DNA of 64,000 nucleotides. It comes from JAKFEW01 sp036675505 (GTDB lineage Bacteria; Cyanobacteriota; Sericytochromatia; S15B-MN24; JAQBPE01). The position numbers were made by a program, and so were the translations under genes. The notes beneath the pieces are model-generated. The model searched no databases and was not told the origin of the DNA. It saw only the letters and a program-made list of their open reading frames with translations. Within the stretch, counting starts at the first letter, position 1. Each line of letters opens with the position of its first letter. This document shows positions 1 to 7,357 of this stretch, in pieces. The DNA lies in the NCBI GenBank assembly GCA_036675505.1, contig JAKFEW010000043.1, positions 1 through 64,000 on the forward strand. Reading direction: 5' to 3'.

Positions 1-887
1 ACGCCATCCCGCAGCGCCTTGTACGCCAAGAAACTGCGAAGCTGGAAGAAGGACCAGCGGTGGTGCCGGTGGCGCTGGGCCTTGCGAACTTTGACCCGCT
101 TGCGAATGCCCGTCAAATCCTCGAGCGACACGATCAGGGCGTGGTGCCTGGCGAACCTGATCACGCGGGCGCTGATGGTGTGGTTGATCCAGGCCATGTA
201 GCGTTGCTCGCTGCCGGACAGCCGTTTCAAGAGGCGCTTGGCCCCCTTCGTGCCCTTCTTTTGGAGAGCCGTGCGCATCGCCTGGTAGTGGTCGCGGATG
301 GCGTCGACTTCAGCCCCGCCGAATCGTTCGCCCGTGGAAAGAGTCGCCAGGTTCTTGATGCCGAGATCCACCCCCAAGACGCCCTTTGGCTCATTGGGCG
401 CGGGGGGCACTTGATCCAAGGCGACTTGGAGGTAGTAGTCACCGTTCTTACGCTTGACCAGCTTGGCACTCGTAGGAGTCTTCCCCGCCAAAAGGCCCCG
501 CTGGTAGTTTCCGACCAAGAGCTTGAACCGTTGGGCACCGCCCAGCAAGGTCAAGCTCACGGTCCAGTCCTTCTCGCGGAAACGGAAGATGCGTTGGTCG
601 TAATCGACGCTGGTCGGGTGGAAGGTCGAGCCCTTGTGTTTGGCTTTCATGACCGCCGCCACACGGGCGATTGCCCGAATTGCGAGGTTTGCCGAGAGCC
701 CGAACCGCTCACGCAGCTCGTAGTAAACGAAGGATTGGAGCTTGAGCTTGTTGGTGGTGCCGCGTTCCTCGGCTACCGCCCGCACGACGTTACAGGCGCC
801 CGCAAAGGCCCGCATGGTCGCGTCTACGACGGCGCGCATGTCATGCGGAATTTCGATCTTGCAGCTTAGGGTCAACACCTGCTTCAC
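1..887 (-). CDS. tnpB: TnpB (IS200/IS605-type OrfB) RNA-guided nuclease, cut by the window edge
   Basis: The minus strand reads open from a GTG at 887 off the left edge, giving about 295 residues of a TnpB protein (usual length 350-450). Visible hallmarks are the RuvC-I motif GVDLGIKNLATL with its Asp, the RuvC-II motif LIVSLEDLTGI with its Glu, and the conserved stretch RWSFFQLRSFLAYKA. The RuvC-III Asp and zinc ribbon would lie outside the window. TnpB proteins are transposon-encoded nucleases guided by an RNA from the element's right end. No tnpA is adjacent, so mobility would need a transposase in trans. An upstream in-frame GTG is also possible, but the chosen start begins the conserved N-terminal strand (VKQVLTLSCKIEI). 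The long plus-strand frame here is its shadow. Confidence 0.9.
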   Translation of the reverse strand, partial: MKQVLTLSCKIEIPHDMRAVVDATMRAFAGACNVVRAVAEERGTTNKLKLQSFVYYELRERFGLSANLAIRAIARVAAVMKAKHKGSTFHPTSVDYDQRIFRFREKDWTVSLTLLGGAQRFKLLVGNYQRGLLAGKTPTSAKLVKRKNGDYYLQVALDQVPPAPNEPKGVLGVDLGIKNLATLSTGERFGGAEVDAIRDHYQAMRTALQKKGTKGAKRLLKRLSGSEQRYMAWINHTISARVIRFARHHALIVSLEDLTGIRKRVKVRKAQRHRHHRWSFFQLRSFLAYKALRDG

Positions 888-956
888 GGTCAGTATTCTA
901 TCGTGTGAAAGGCCCACAATGCAAACATATGTTCCATCAATGGAGCGCATTGCGGC

Positions 957-1952
957 TCACGCCGCCTCCCTTACCTCCCAAGGCGGAAACGCCGGGGCTT
1001 CACGGGAGATTTGGTGAGCGAACCGAAGCCCGAGGCGGCGTCGTGCCCATCGCGCTCGGACCTGCGGGCCGGTCAACCCGGGCTCGCGGCCGCCGATCGA
1101 GAGGTTGAGCACGCGCGCGCCTGCATCGACCGCGTCCGCGATGCCGCGGGCGATCGTGGCGTCGTCGGTCTCGCCGCTCATCGGCGTGACCTTCACCGGC
1201 AGGATCTTGGCCTCTGGCGCCGCGCCGGCCACGCCTATTCCGTTGCCCGCGACGGCGGCGATCAGGCCGCTGACGTGCGTGCCATGGCCGTGGCCGTCGC
1301 GCCCGTCGAAGCTGGCGCCTTGAGCGACGTCATGGTTCCCCAGGGCGATGACCTCGTCGATCAACGGCAGCGGGCTGGCCACGAGGTCCGGGTGATCGGG
1401 GTCCACCCCGGAGTCGATCACCGCGACGGTGACGCCCGCGCCGCGACCAAGGCGCCACGCCTCGGGGAACCGGGCGGCCGGCAGGTGTCACTGGCGCCCG
1501 GCGCGCGGGTCGTTGGTCTCGGGGCCGCGCGTCCAGCCTGCCAGGTCGCCGGGGTGCAGGGCGGCGAGCGCGCGCAGGGGCGACGCCGGCGGATCGCCGG
1601 GTAGCACCAGGCGTCGCCGATAGTTCGGGTGGACGAACTTCACGGTGGGCTCAGCGGCGATCGTTGCGATCGCCGCCATCGAGCCGACGCGCCAGCGCTC
1701 TGCGCCCGGCAGCAGCTGCACGGCGGGGCGGCGCGCGTGCCGCTCCCGCAGGGCCGCCCGGTCCACCTCGGTGGCGTCCGGCCGGAACGCGAGGACCAGC
1801 TCGACCTCGGGCGTTGCCCCGCCAGGCGCGGGCAGCGGCGCGGCCTGGCAGGCCGCGCTGGTCGCAAGCGCGAGCGCGACGGGGATCCGAGCGGGCCGAG
1901 ATGGCGTTGACTTGGCACAGGGCAGCAAGGGGACCTCCGGCTCGGCGGCCAT
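957..1952 (-). pseudogene. S8 (subtilisin/thermitase-like) serine peptidase, broken
   Basis: Two open segments in the same frame belong to one subtilase. The first (1952-1488) has a signal peptide or lipobox-like start (LALATSAAC) and an I9-type propeptide. The second carries the catalytic Asp motif (VAVIDSGVDPDHPDL) and the catalytic His motif (GHGTHVSGLIAA). They are separated by one in-frame TGA at 1488-1490. The context is Q-stop-H, exactly where subtilases carry the conserved QW(h/g)L, so a TGG-to-TGA change is likely. The gene then loses homology after NLSIGG near position 1080, so the catalytic Ser (GTSMAAP region) is absent. The 3' part was probably replaced by the neighbouring TnpB element. 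The product would be inactive even with read-through. Confidence 0.8.
962..986 (-). repeat. Hairpin upstream of tnpB, possible IS subterminal end
   Basis: CCGCCT (962-967) and AGGCGG (981-986) form a perfect 6-bp stem around a 13-nt loop, 75 bp upstream of the TnpB start. IS200/IS605 elements carry imperfect subterminal hairpins at their ends, and the S8 peptidase homology stops a little beyond this point. The assignment as an element end is inferred from position; the cleavage site was not located. Confidence 0.3.
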
Positions 1953-2159
1953 GACAGGCCGGGGTGTCGCGACGGACCGCCCTACGGATTAACATCGTAG
2001 CAGCGGACCCGGTGCGAGCCATCCGCACGAGCTGCGGATGCCAACCCACCATCCCACCCCAGGGCCCTGCGGCTTTCTACGGACACCTGCCGCCGCCGCG
2101 TCCCCGTAGATCCCCGGATAGACAGCAGACCGCCCGCGTCACGAGAATGGAGACGGCCC

Positions 2160-2176
2160 TACTAATTTATTTAGTA
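2160..2176. promoter_or_regulatory. AT-rich inverted repeat upstream of the nitrite reductase gene
   Basis: TACTAA (2160-2165) and TTAGTA (2171-2176) form a perfect dyad around TTTAT, 45 bp before the nirK start. It is strikingly AT-rich for this genome. It does not match the FNR (TTGAT-N4-ATCAA) pattern. It could be an operator for an unidentified regulator or part of the promoter; no clear -35 is visible. Confidence 0.35.
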
Positions 2177-2221
2177 ATCCAGCCGCCCGCGCCAACCCAT
2201 TCCTGAACGGAGGTCCTTCTC

Positions 2222-3706
2222 ATGACTCGAACCAGCGGTATGCGTGCCGTCCACGCCGCGGGCGCCATCGTGCTCGCCCTCGCCGCCCTCGCCGCCTGCA
2301 ACGCGCAGGCCGTGCCGGGCGCGCCAGCGGAGCCGGGCAACCGAGCGGCCGCGGCAGCGGCACCGCCGGAACGGGCGGTGCTCGCCGCCGGCGAGGTCCG
2401 GATCGTCGGCACGGACTTCGGCTTCAGCCCGCGCCGGATCCAGGTGCCGGCGGGCCGCCCCGTGCGCTTCGTCTTCGAGAACCGCGGCGCGATCGCGCAC
2501 GACTGGGTGCTGAAGGACCGCGGCTTCCACCTGAACGCCAAGGCCGGCGGCGAGGCGTCGGGCGAGTACACCTTCGAGCAGCCCGGCCAGGTCGACGTGG
2601 TCTGCACGTTCCCGTCGCACCAGCTGTATGGCATGGCCGGCGAGGTCGTGGTCGTCGCGGACGCCGCTGCCGCCCCCCGCGGGCTCGACGAGGCGGTCGC
2701 GGCGGCCAAGCCGATCCCGCCCGGCACCATGCGCCTGCCGCTGCCGGCGGTCGCGCCGCCCGTCACGCGAACGGGGCCCGCGAGCGTCGACGTCGAGATG
2801 GAGACCCGCGAGGTGCTCGCGCTCGTCGACGACCAGGTCGCGACGACCTTCTGGACGTTCGGCGGCACGGTGCCCGGCCCGATGGTGCGCGTCCGCGCGG
2901 GCGACACCGTGAACATGCGGCTCAAGAACGCCATCGCGAGCAAGGAGTCGCACAGCATCGACTTCCACGCCGCGACCGGGCCCGGCGGCGGCGGCAAGGT
3001 CACGCAAATCGGACCGGGCGGGCAGGCCGAGTTCAAGTTCAAGGCGCTCAACCCGGGCGTCTACGTCTACCACTGCGCCACACCCAAGGTCGCCCACCAC
3101 ATCGCCAACGGCATGTACGGCCTGATCGTCGTGGAGCCGCAAGGCGGCTGGCCGAAGGTCGATCGCGAGTTCTACGTGATGCAGGGCGACCTCTACCTCG
3201 ACGGCGGGCGCGGCGTGCCGGGCGTGCAGGGCACCTCGTTCGCGAAGAACCTCGACGAGCGCCCCGACTACGTGCTGATGAACGGCAGCGTCGGCGCGCT
3301 CACGGGCGAGCGCGCGCTCAAGGCGAAGGCCGGCGAGACCGTGCGCATCTTCTTCGGGGTGGGCGGCCCGAACCTCACGTCGAGCTTCCACGTCATCGGC
3401 GAGATCTTCGATCGCGTCTACGCCGAGGGCGCCACGGAGTCCGTCACCAACGTCCAGACGACCCTCGTGCCGGCCGGCGGGTCGGCGATCGTCGACTTCA
3501 AGGTCGACGTCCCCGGCAACTTCGCGCTCGTCGATCACAGCCTGGGCCGGCTCGAGAAGGGCAACGCGGGCATCCTGACCGTCGAGGGCGCAGAGCGGCC
3601 GGAGGTGTTCCAGGCCGGCGCGAAGGCCGACGGCGGCCATGCCGACGCGCCCGGCCAGGGCGCGGCCGGGCACGGCGAGATGCCGGGGGGCGGCCACGGC
3701 GATTAA
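2222..3706 (+). CDS. nirK: Copper nitrite reductase with an N-terminal cupredoxin domain (lipoprotein)
   Basis: A 494-residue exported lipoprotein (lipobox LAAC, Cys26) that should reduce nitrite to NO outside the cytoplasmic membrane. Residues about 55-146 form an extra cupredoxin with a type-1 copper set: His93, then Cys128-x4-His133-x4-Met138. The NirK core follows. Its type-1 ligands are His244, Cys285, His293 and Met298; type-2 ligands His249, His284 and His439; catalytic Asp247 and His390. All are present, so the enzyme should be active. The layout matches Hyphomicrobium-type NirK, where the extra domain is thought to pass electrons. The tail is Gly/His/Met-rich. GGAGGT lies about 7 nt before the ATG. 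No nitric oxide reductase, nitrous oxide reductase or regulator gene is nearby. Confidence 0.93.
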   Translation: MTRTSGMRAVHAAGAIVLALAALAACNAQAVPGAPAEPGNRAAAAAAPPERAVLAAGEVRIVGTDFGFSPRRIQVPAGRPVRFVFENRGAIAHDWVLKDRGFHLNAKAGGEASGEYTFEQPGQVDVVCTFPSHQLYGMAGEVVVVADAAAAPRGLDEAVAAAKPIPPGTMRLPLPAVAPPVTRTGPASVDVEMETREVLALVDDQVATTFWTFGGTVPGPMVRVRAGDTVNMRLKNAIASKESHSIDFHAATGPGGGGKVTQIGPGGQAEFKFKALNPGVYVYHCATPKVAHHIANGMYGLIVVEPQGGWPKVDREFYVMQGDLYLDGGRGVPGVQGTSFAKNLDERPDYVLMNGSVGALTGERALKAKAGETVRIFFGVGGPNLTSSFHVIGEIFDRVYAEGATESVTNVQTTLVPAGGSAIVDFKVDVPGNFALVDHSLGRLEKGNAGILTVEGAERPEVFQAGAKADGGHADAPGQGAAGHGEMPGGGHGD

Positions 3707-3732
3707 GGTCAACGTCAGTAATACGAAGGCGC

Positions 3733-3839
3733 TTAGGTTAACGAAGGCGGAGTTGCGTGCGGGTGGCGCTCGCGATCACCCAGGACGCGGAACCCGGCTT
3801 CTGGATTGAGCAAGAAGAACTCGCTCACGGCTCGGCCAT
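3733..3839 (-). pseudogene. Possible remnant of a third gene downstream of the dehydrogenase operon
   Basis: Downstream of the hydroxyacid dehydrogenase is a strong ribosome site (AAGGAGGT, 5 nt before an ATG at 3839). It opens only MAEP and a stop. A GTG at 3828 in another frame continues for 31 codons (VSEFFLLNPEAGFRVLGD...). The good ribosome site with almost no gene behind it suggests a decayed reading frame. I recognise no family. Confidence 0.3.
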
Positions 3840-3874
3840 CGGCACCTCCTTGATGGGGCGCGGGAGCTCAGCGT

Positions 3875-4900
3875 TTAGCGGAGGCTGCTTTTGCCCTCCG
3901 CCACCAGGAGTTGAGGCCGCCCCGTCAGGAAGGCGCGGATGACCGCAAGGCTCGTCGAGACGAGCCGGTCCACGCTTTCGCGCGTGAGGAAAGCGGAATG
4001 GGGCGTCATGATCACGGTTTCGTGCCGCAACAGGGTGTAGCAAAAGGTGAGCTGGCGAATCTGCCGTTCCGAGAGGGGCTTATGCAGGAGCTGCGCCTCG
4101 TCCTTGAGCAGTTCCTCACCCTCGAACGCATCGAGCCCGGCCCCGGCGATCCAGCCCTCATGCAATGCCTCGCAGAGCGCTTCCGAGTCGACGATCGCGC
4201 CCCTGGCGGTGTTGATCAGGATCGCCCCACGCCGCATCTTGCGGAAGGCCTCGCGGTCGAACATGTGATGGGTCTGTGGCGTGAGCGCGGCATGGACCGA
4301 GACGACGTCTGACTCGCGGAGCAGCGCATCGAAGGGGACGTAGTGGAAACCCTCACGCTCGGCGAGCTCCGGCGCCTCGCGGGGGTCGTAGGCGATCGCA
4401 TGCATGCCGAACCCGCGCCCGATGCGCATCGCGTTCACGCCGATACGTCCCGCACCTATCACTCCCAGCGTCTTGCCCTGAAGGTCGATGCCCAGGAGGC
4501 CTTCGAGCGAGAAGTCCATGCTGCGGGTTTTGCGAAGGGCCACCGCCAGCTTCTTAGCGAGCCCCAGCAGGAGCGCGAAGGCGTGCTCTGCGACCGTATT
4601 CTCGCCATAGGAGGGTACGTTTGCGACGGCCACGCCGAGCCTGCGGCAGGCCTCAAGATCAACATGGTCGAAGCCCGACGAACGCGTGACGATGAGCTTC
4701 AGCTTCGGCAACTTGGCGAGCACGGCCGCTGTAATGCGCGAATATATGAATACCGAAACGACTTCAGCATTCGTGGCCATCTCCAGCGTGCTTTCGTCGA
4801 GCGCCTCCACGAAGGTACGACTCTCGGCCCCCTCGAACCGGGCCGCCTCGATTGTCGAGCGCTCATAGGGCGCGACCTCGTAAAATGCAATCGTTTTCAT
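3875..4900 (-). CDS. D-isomer-specific 2-hydroxyacid dehydrogenase (D-lactate dehydrogenase-like)
   Basis: An NAD(P)-dependent enzyme of 341 residues from the ATG at 4900, interconverting a 2-oxoacid and a D-2-hydroxyacid. It has the Rossmann motif GVIGAGRIGVNAMRIG, the substrate-binding Arg in INTARGAIVD, the catalytic Glu in DAFEGEE and the catalytic His in MTPHSAFLTRES. The insert RQLTFCYTLLRHETVIMTPH resembles D-lactate dehydrogenases more than phosphoglycerate dehydrogenases. A longer start at 4957 would run into the upstream gene and has no support. It begins 7 bp after the GAPDH stop, so the two are co-transcribed. The substrate cannot be read from the sequence; a role in disposing of pyruvate or a phosphoglycerate-side product is a guess. 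Confidence 0.85.
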   Translation of the reverse strand: MKTIAFYEVAPYERSTIEAARFEGAESRTFVEALDESTLEMATNAEVVSVFIYSRITAAVLAKLPKLKLIVTRSSGFDHVDLEACRRLGVAVANVPSYGENTVAEHAFALLLGLAKKLAVALRKTRSMDFSLEGLLGIDLQGKTLGVIGAGRIGVNAMRIGRGFGMHAIAYDPREAPELAEREGFHYVPFDALLRESDVVSVHAALTPQTHHMFDREAFRKMRRGAILINTARGAIVDSEALCEALHEGWIAGAGLDAFEGEELLKDEAQLLHKPLSERQIRQLTFCYTLLRHETVIMTPHSAFLTRESVDRLVSTSLAVIRAFLTGRPQLLVAEGKSSLR

Positions 4901-4907
4901 GCTTGCC

Positions 4908-6032
4908 TCAGTTCTGGCGCTTGGGGACGGAGGCCTTCCACTCCTCTGAGGAAGCATGCTCCGGCGCGAAAGGCGAGATCTTGAGCCGCTCCTGCGGCAA
5001 GAGCAGCTCTTTCGTTACGCCCAAGGTCCGGTCCGTCTTCTCGATCGAGGCCATCGGCTCATCCTCCAAGCGAGTGAGCGCGCGAATCGCGTCAATGTTC
5101 TCCGGCACCACGATTGCCTCGTTGTGTACCTGATAAACCATGTGCAGATCGCCCTCCGCAATCGTGACGATGTCGTGCCAAAGCGCCACCTCCCACAAGT
5201 CGTTGCGGGGGCGCTCGAGGTCGCGGACGATCTCGAGCACCGAGTTCAGGCCTTTGACGCCCATGGCCGCCTTGACCATCGCGATGCGCGGTGCCGCATG
5301 CAGCGCCTCCATGATCGCCTCCGGCGCCGGATCGCCCTGGAGTTCGACGATCGCCGTATGGAGGTGGCTCAGATTGACGGGCGCCGCGACCGCGACCACC
5401 GTGAGTGGCAAGTCGCGTATCACGTTCCTGGCGTCCGGGCCCTGATGGCTGGGGATGACCTCCTCCGGCACAGCGGTATTGATCATGCCGTTGTGATGCG
5501 ATTCCCAAGGGTCGGTTGCGCGCCGCATGATGACGCATCTGGCCCGTTTAACCCAGCCCATGGCGTGCAGTGCGCCCAATACCCGGCACAGCGCCGTCGT
5601 ATTGCATGAAACCACCCTGGCAGCTTCCCTGCCGAGCGCCTCCCGATAGTTGGCCTGAGCGACGAACGAGAGACCCGTCAATTCGTGCTTCTCACCGCCC
5701 TGGAAAATCATCTTCACCCGCGCTCGCTCGTAGATAAGTTTGTTCCTAGCTCCTACATTCTTCGGTGTGCAATCGACGACGACGTCCGCTTCCTTGAGCA
5801 AGTCCTCGAGTTCGCCTCTTACGGGGAGGCCGGCGGCCTCCATCGCCCGGCGCGCTTCAGACGTCGAGGCGAAGAGCGGATAATCTCGCCGAATGGCACC
5901 CTGGATGCGGTAGTCCGCGTTCACGTCCGCGACGCCCGCGAGCCCCATGTCCGGCTGGCGCATCACCGCGTCCGCCACGCGCTTGCCGATCACGCCGTAG
6001 CCATTGACCGCCACCTGAATCCGCTCCGACAT
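4908..6032 (-). CDS. gap: Archaeal-type (class II) glyceraldehyde-3-phosphate dehydrogenase
   Basis: A 374-residue protein resembling the phosphorylating NAD(P)-dependent GAPDH of archaea rather than the usual bacterial GapA. It begins with the cofactor-binding motif VAVNGYGVIGKRVADAV and has the catalytic Cys143 in VVSCNTTALCR. It also carries family motifs QGGEKHELTG and the PSHQGPDARNV segment. The start at 6032 is preceded by a GAGAGGGGG ribosome site; the five residues upstream in frame are not needed. The reaction is glyceraldehyde-3-phosphate + phosphate + NAD(P)+ to 1,3-bisphosphoglycerate, or the reverse in gluconeogenesis. Class II GAPDH occurs sporadically in bacteria, so horizontal origin is plausible. 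It is paired with the following dehydrogenase. Confidence 0.9.
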   Translation of the reverse strand: MSERIQVAVNGYGVIGKRVADAVMRQPDMGLAGVADVNADYRIQGAIRRDYPLFASTSEARRAMEAAGLPVRGELEDLLKEADVVVDCTPKNVGARNKLIYERARVKMIFQGGEKHELTGLSFVAQANYREALGREAARVVSCNTTALCRVLGALHAMGWVKRARCVIMRRATDPWESHHNGMINTAVPEEVIPSHQGPDARNVIRDLPLTVVAVAAPVNLSHLHTAIVELQGDPAPEAIMEALHAAPRIAMVKAAMGVKGLNSVLEIVRDLERPRNDLWEVALWHDIVTIAEGDLHMVYQVHNEAIVVPENIDAIRALTRLEDEPMASIEKTDRTLGVTKELLLPQERLKISPFAPEHASSEEWKASVPKRQN

Positions 6033-6185
6033 TGTGCCCCCTCTCAATTTGCTGGACGACCTTCCCGATCGTGGTCTGGAAACGGCCCCCCAGGCAATAA
6101 GGAAGCATCCCAGAACCTGGGCGAGTCGCCGAGCCCCCAGGAACCCCGAGACCGTGAGCTGCCAGAGGCAGCCGAGGGGGGCCGC

Positions 6186-6401
6186 TCAGGCCCGCGGCCG
6201 GACGATTCCGGCGACGGCCAGCGCGAAACCGACGAGCGAGGTACCGGCCACTTGCGGCCCCACTTCGGCGGCCATCAGTCAGGCGCCCGCCATGATTGCC
6301 GCGGCGGCGGCGAGGTCGGGGAACGGCGGCCGTGCGAGCCCTGGCGGGCATTGCGCCATTTGCCCATCCCGCGGCGTCGCCTCGATCGCGGCGGGCTTCA
6401 T
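6186..6401 (-). pseudogene. Small two-helix membrane protein interrupted by an in-frame TGA
   Basis: An ATG at 6401 overlaps the stop of the hydrolase gene (ATGA). The frame runs 40 codons to a TGA at 6279-6281, then stays open for 30 further codons to a TGA at 6186. Read as one protein with Trp at the internal stop it gives about 71 residues with two hydrophobic helices (AAAAAIMAGA, then TSLVGFALAVAGIV). The match in frame, composition and length suggests one small membrane protein split by a TGG-to-TGA change, the last gene of the cus-ATPase-hydrolase operon. No family recognised. Nothing is seen in the 150 bp between it and the GAPDH gene. Confidence 0.4.
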
Positions 6402-7357
6402 GGCGAGAGGTCTTCGCCGAACCCGCGTCGGGCGAGGCCGAGGCGGGCGCGGCGCACCTCGGCGAGACAGGCCTCCGGACGCTCGAGCGGCAGGTGGTGG
6501 CCCGCGCCGGGCCAGGACGCGAGCGTCGCGCCGGCATGGCGGCGGGCGAGCCGCGCAAGATGCGGGCGATCCACCATGTGGTCTTCGTCGCCCGCGACCA
6601 TGCGCACGGGGACGGCCGCCGCGGCGAGCCAGCGATCGCCCTCGGCGGCGAGCAGCACGCGCTCCATCGACTCGAAATACGACGCGGCGGAGTGGGCGAG
6701 CGAGTCGGCCACGAGCGGGGCCGGCATCATGGGAGCCGCCGCTCGGAAGAGCCGGGTCGTCAGGACCGGGTGGGTGTGGGCCCATTCACATGTCGCGCGC
6801 GACCACGGCGCGTCGAAGGCGAGCAAGCCGTGGAGCGGCCCGCCGCGCGCGAGACGGCGGCGGGCCGTCGCGGCGTCCGGATAGAGCGGCGGCGCGAGCG
6901 CCACGAGCCCCCCGACGAGCGCCGGGTGGCGGCTCGCCAGCCGCAGGGCGATCAGGGCGCCGAACGAGTGGCCGACGACCAGCACGGGAGCCTCGACGCG
7001 GTGCTCGCGCAGGCAGGCCGCGACCGCGTCCGCGTGCGCGTCGGCCGTGTAGCCCGTGGCCGGCCTGGGCGAGCGGCCGAAGCCGAGCAGGTCGGGGACG
7101 ATCAGGCGGCCCTGGCGGGCGAGCTGGTCGAAGGTGGCGCTCCAGTAGCGGTTGGAGCCGGTCAGGCCATGGAGCAACACGACCGCCGGCGCGCGCCCGC
7201 CCCCCAGATCGCGCGCCGCGAGCGCCCCGCCGTGGAGCCGCCCGGCCGGCGGGGCCCAATGGAGCGCCGACGCGGCGGCCGCGGGCGCGTTGAGCGCCAG
7301 GATGGCCGGGAGAATGAGCGTGCCGAGGCGGCGCACCCGCGATCGCCGCCGCATCAC
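6398..7357 (-). CDS. Alpha/beta hydrolase, exported or membrane-anchored
   Basis: A 319-residue serine hydrolase of the alpha/beta fold. It starts with a Sec-type hydrophobic segment (LGTLILPAILALNAPAAAASA), then the oxyanion-hole region VVLLHGLTGSNRYW. The nucleophile elbow is GHSFG, the acid lies in AGDEDHMVD and the catalytic His in GAGHHLPLE. A cap domain occupies the middle third. The ATG overlaps the stop of the P-type ATPase (ATGA), so it is translationally coupled to the efflux operon. The substrate is unknown; esterase, lipase and C-C hydrolase roles are all possible. Confidence 0.8.
   Translation of the reverse strand: MMRRRSRVRRLGTLILPAILALNAPAAAASALHWAPPAGRLHGGALAARDLGGGRAPAVVLLHGLTGSNRYWSATFDQLARQGRLIVPDLLGFGRSPRPATGYTADAHADAVAACLREHRVEAPVLVVGHSFGALIALRLASRHPALVGGLVALAPPLYPDAATARRRLARGGPLHGLLAFDAPWSRATCEWAHTHPVLTTRLFRAAAPMMPAPLVADSLAHSAASYFESMERVLLAAEGDRWLAAAAVPVRMVAGDEDHMVDRPHLARLARRHAGATLASWPGAGHHLPLERPEACLAEVRRARLGLARRGFGEDLSP

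Noticed and set aside
60..869. Long plus-strand frame of 269 codons opposite TnpB
   Set aside because: The minus strand encodes a clear TnpB with RuvC motifs; the plus frame is a high-GC shadow.
957..6401. TGA read as tryptophan (alternative genetic code)
   Set aside because: Most intact genes here end in TGA exactly where their families end (ppsA, cusA, cusB, copA), so TGA is a normal stop.
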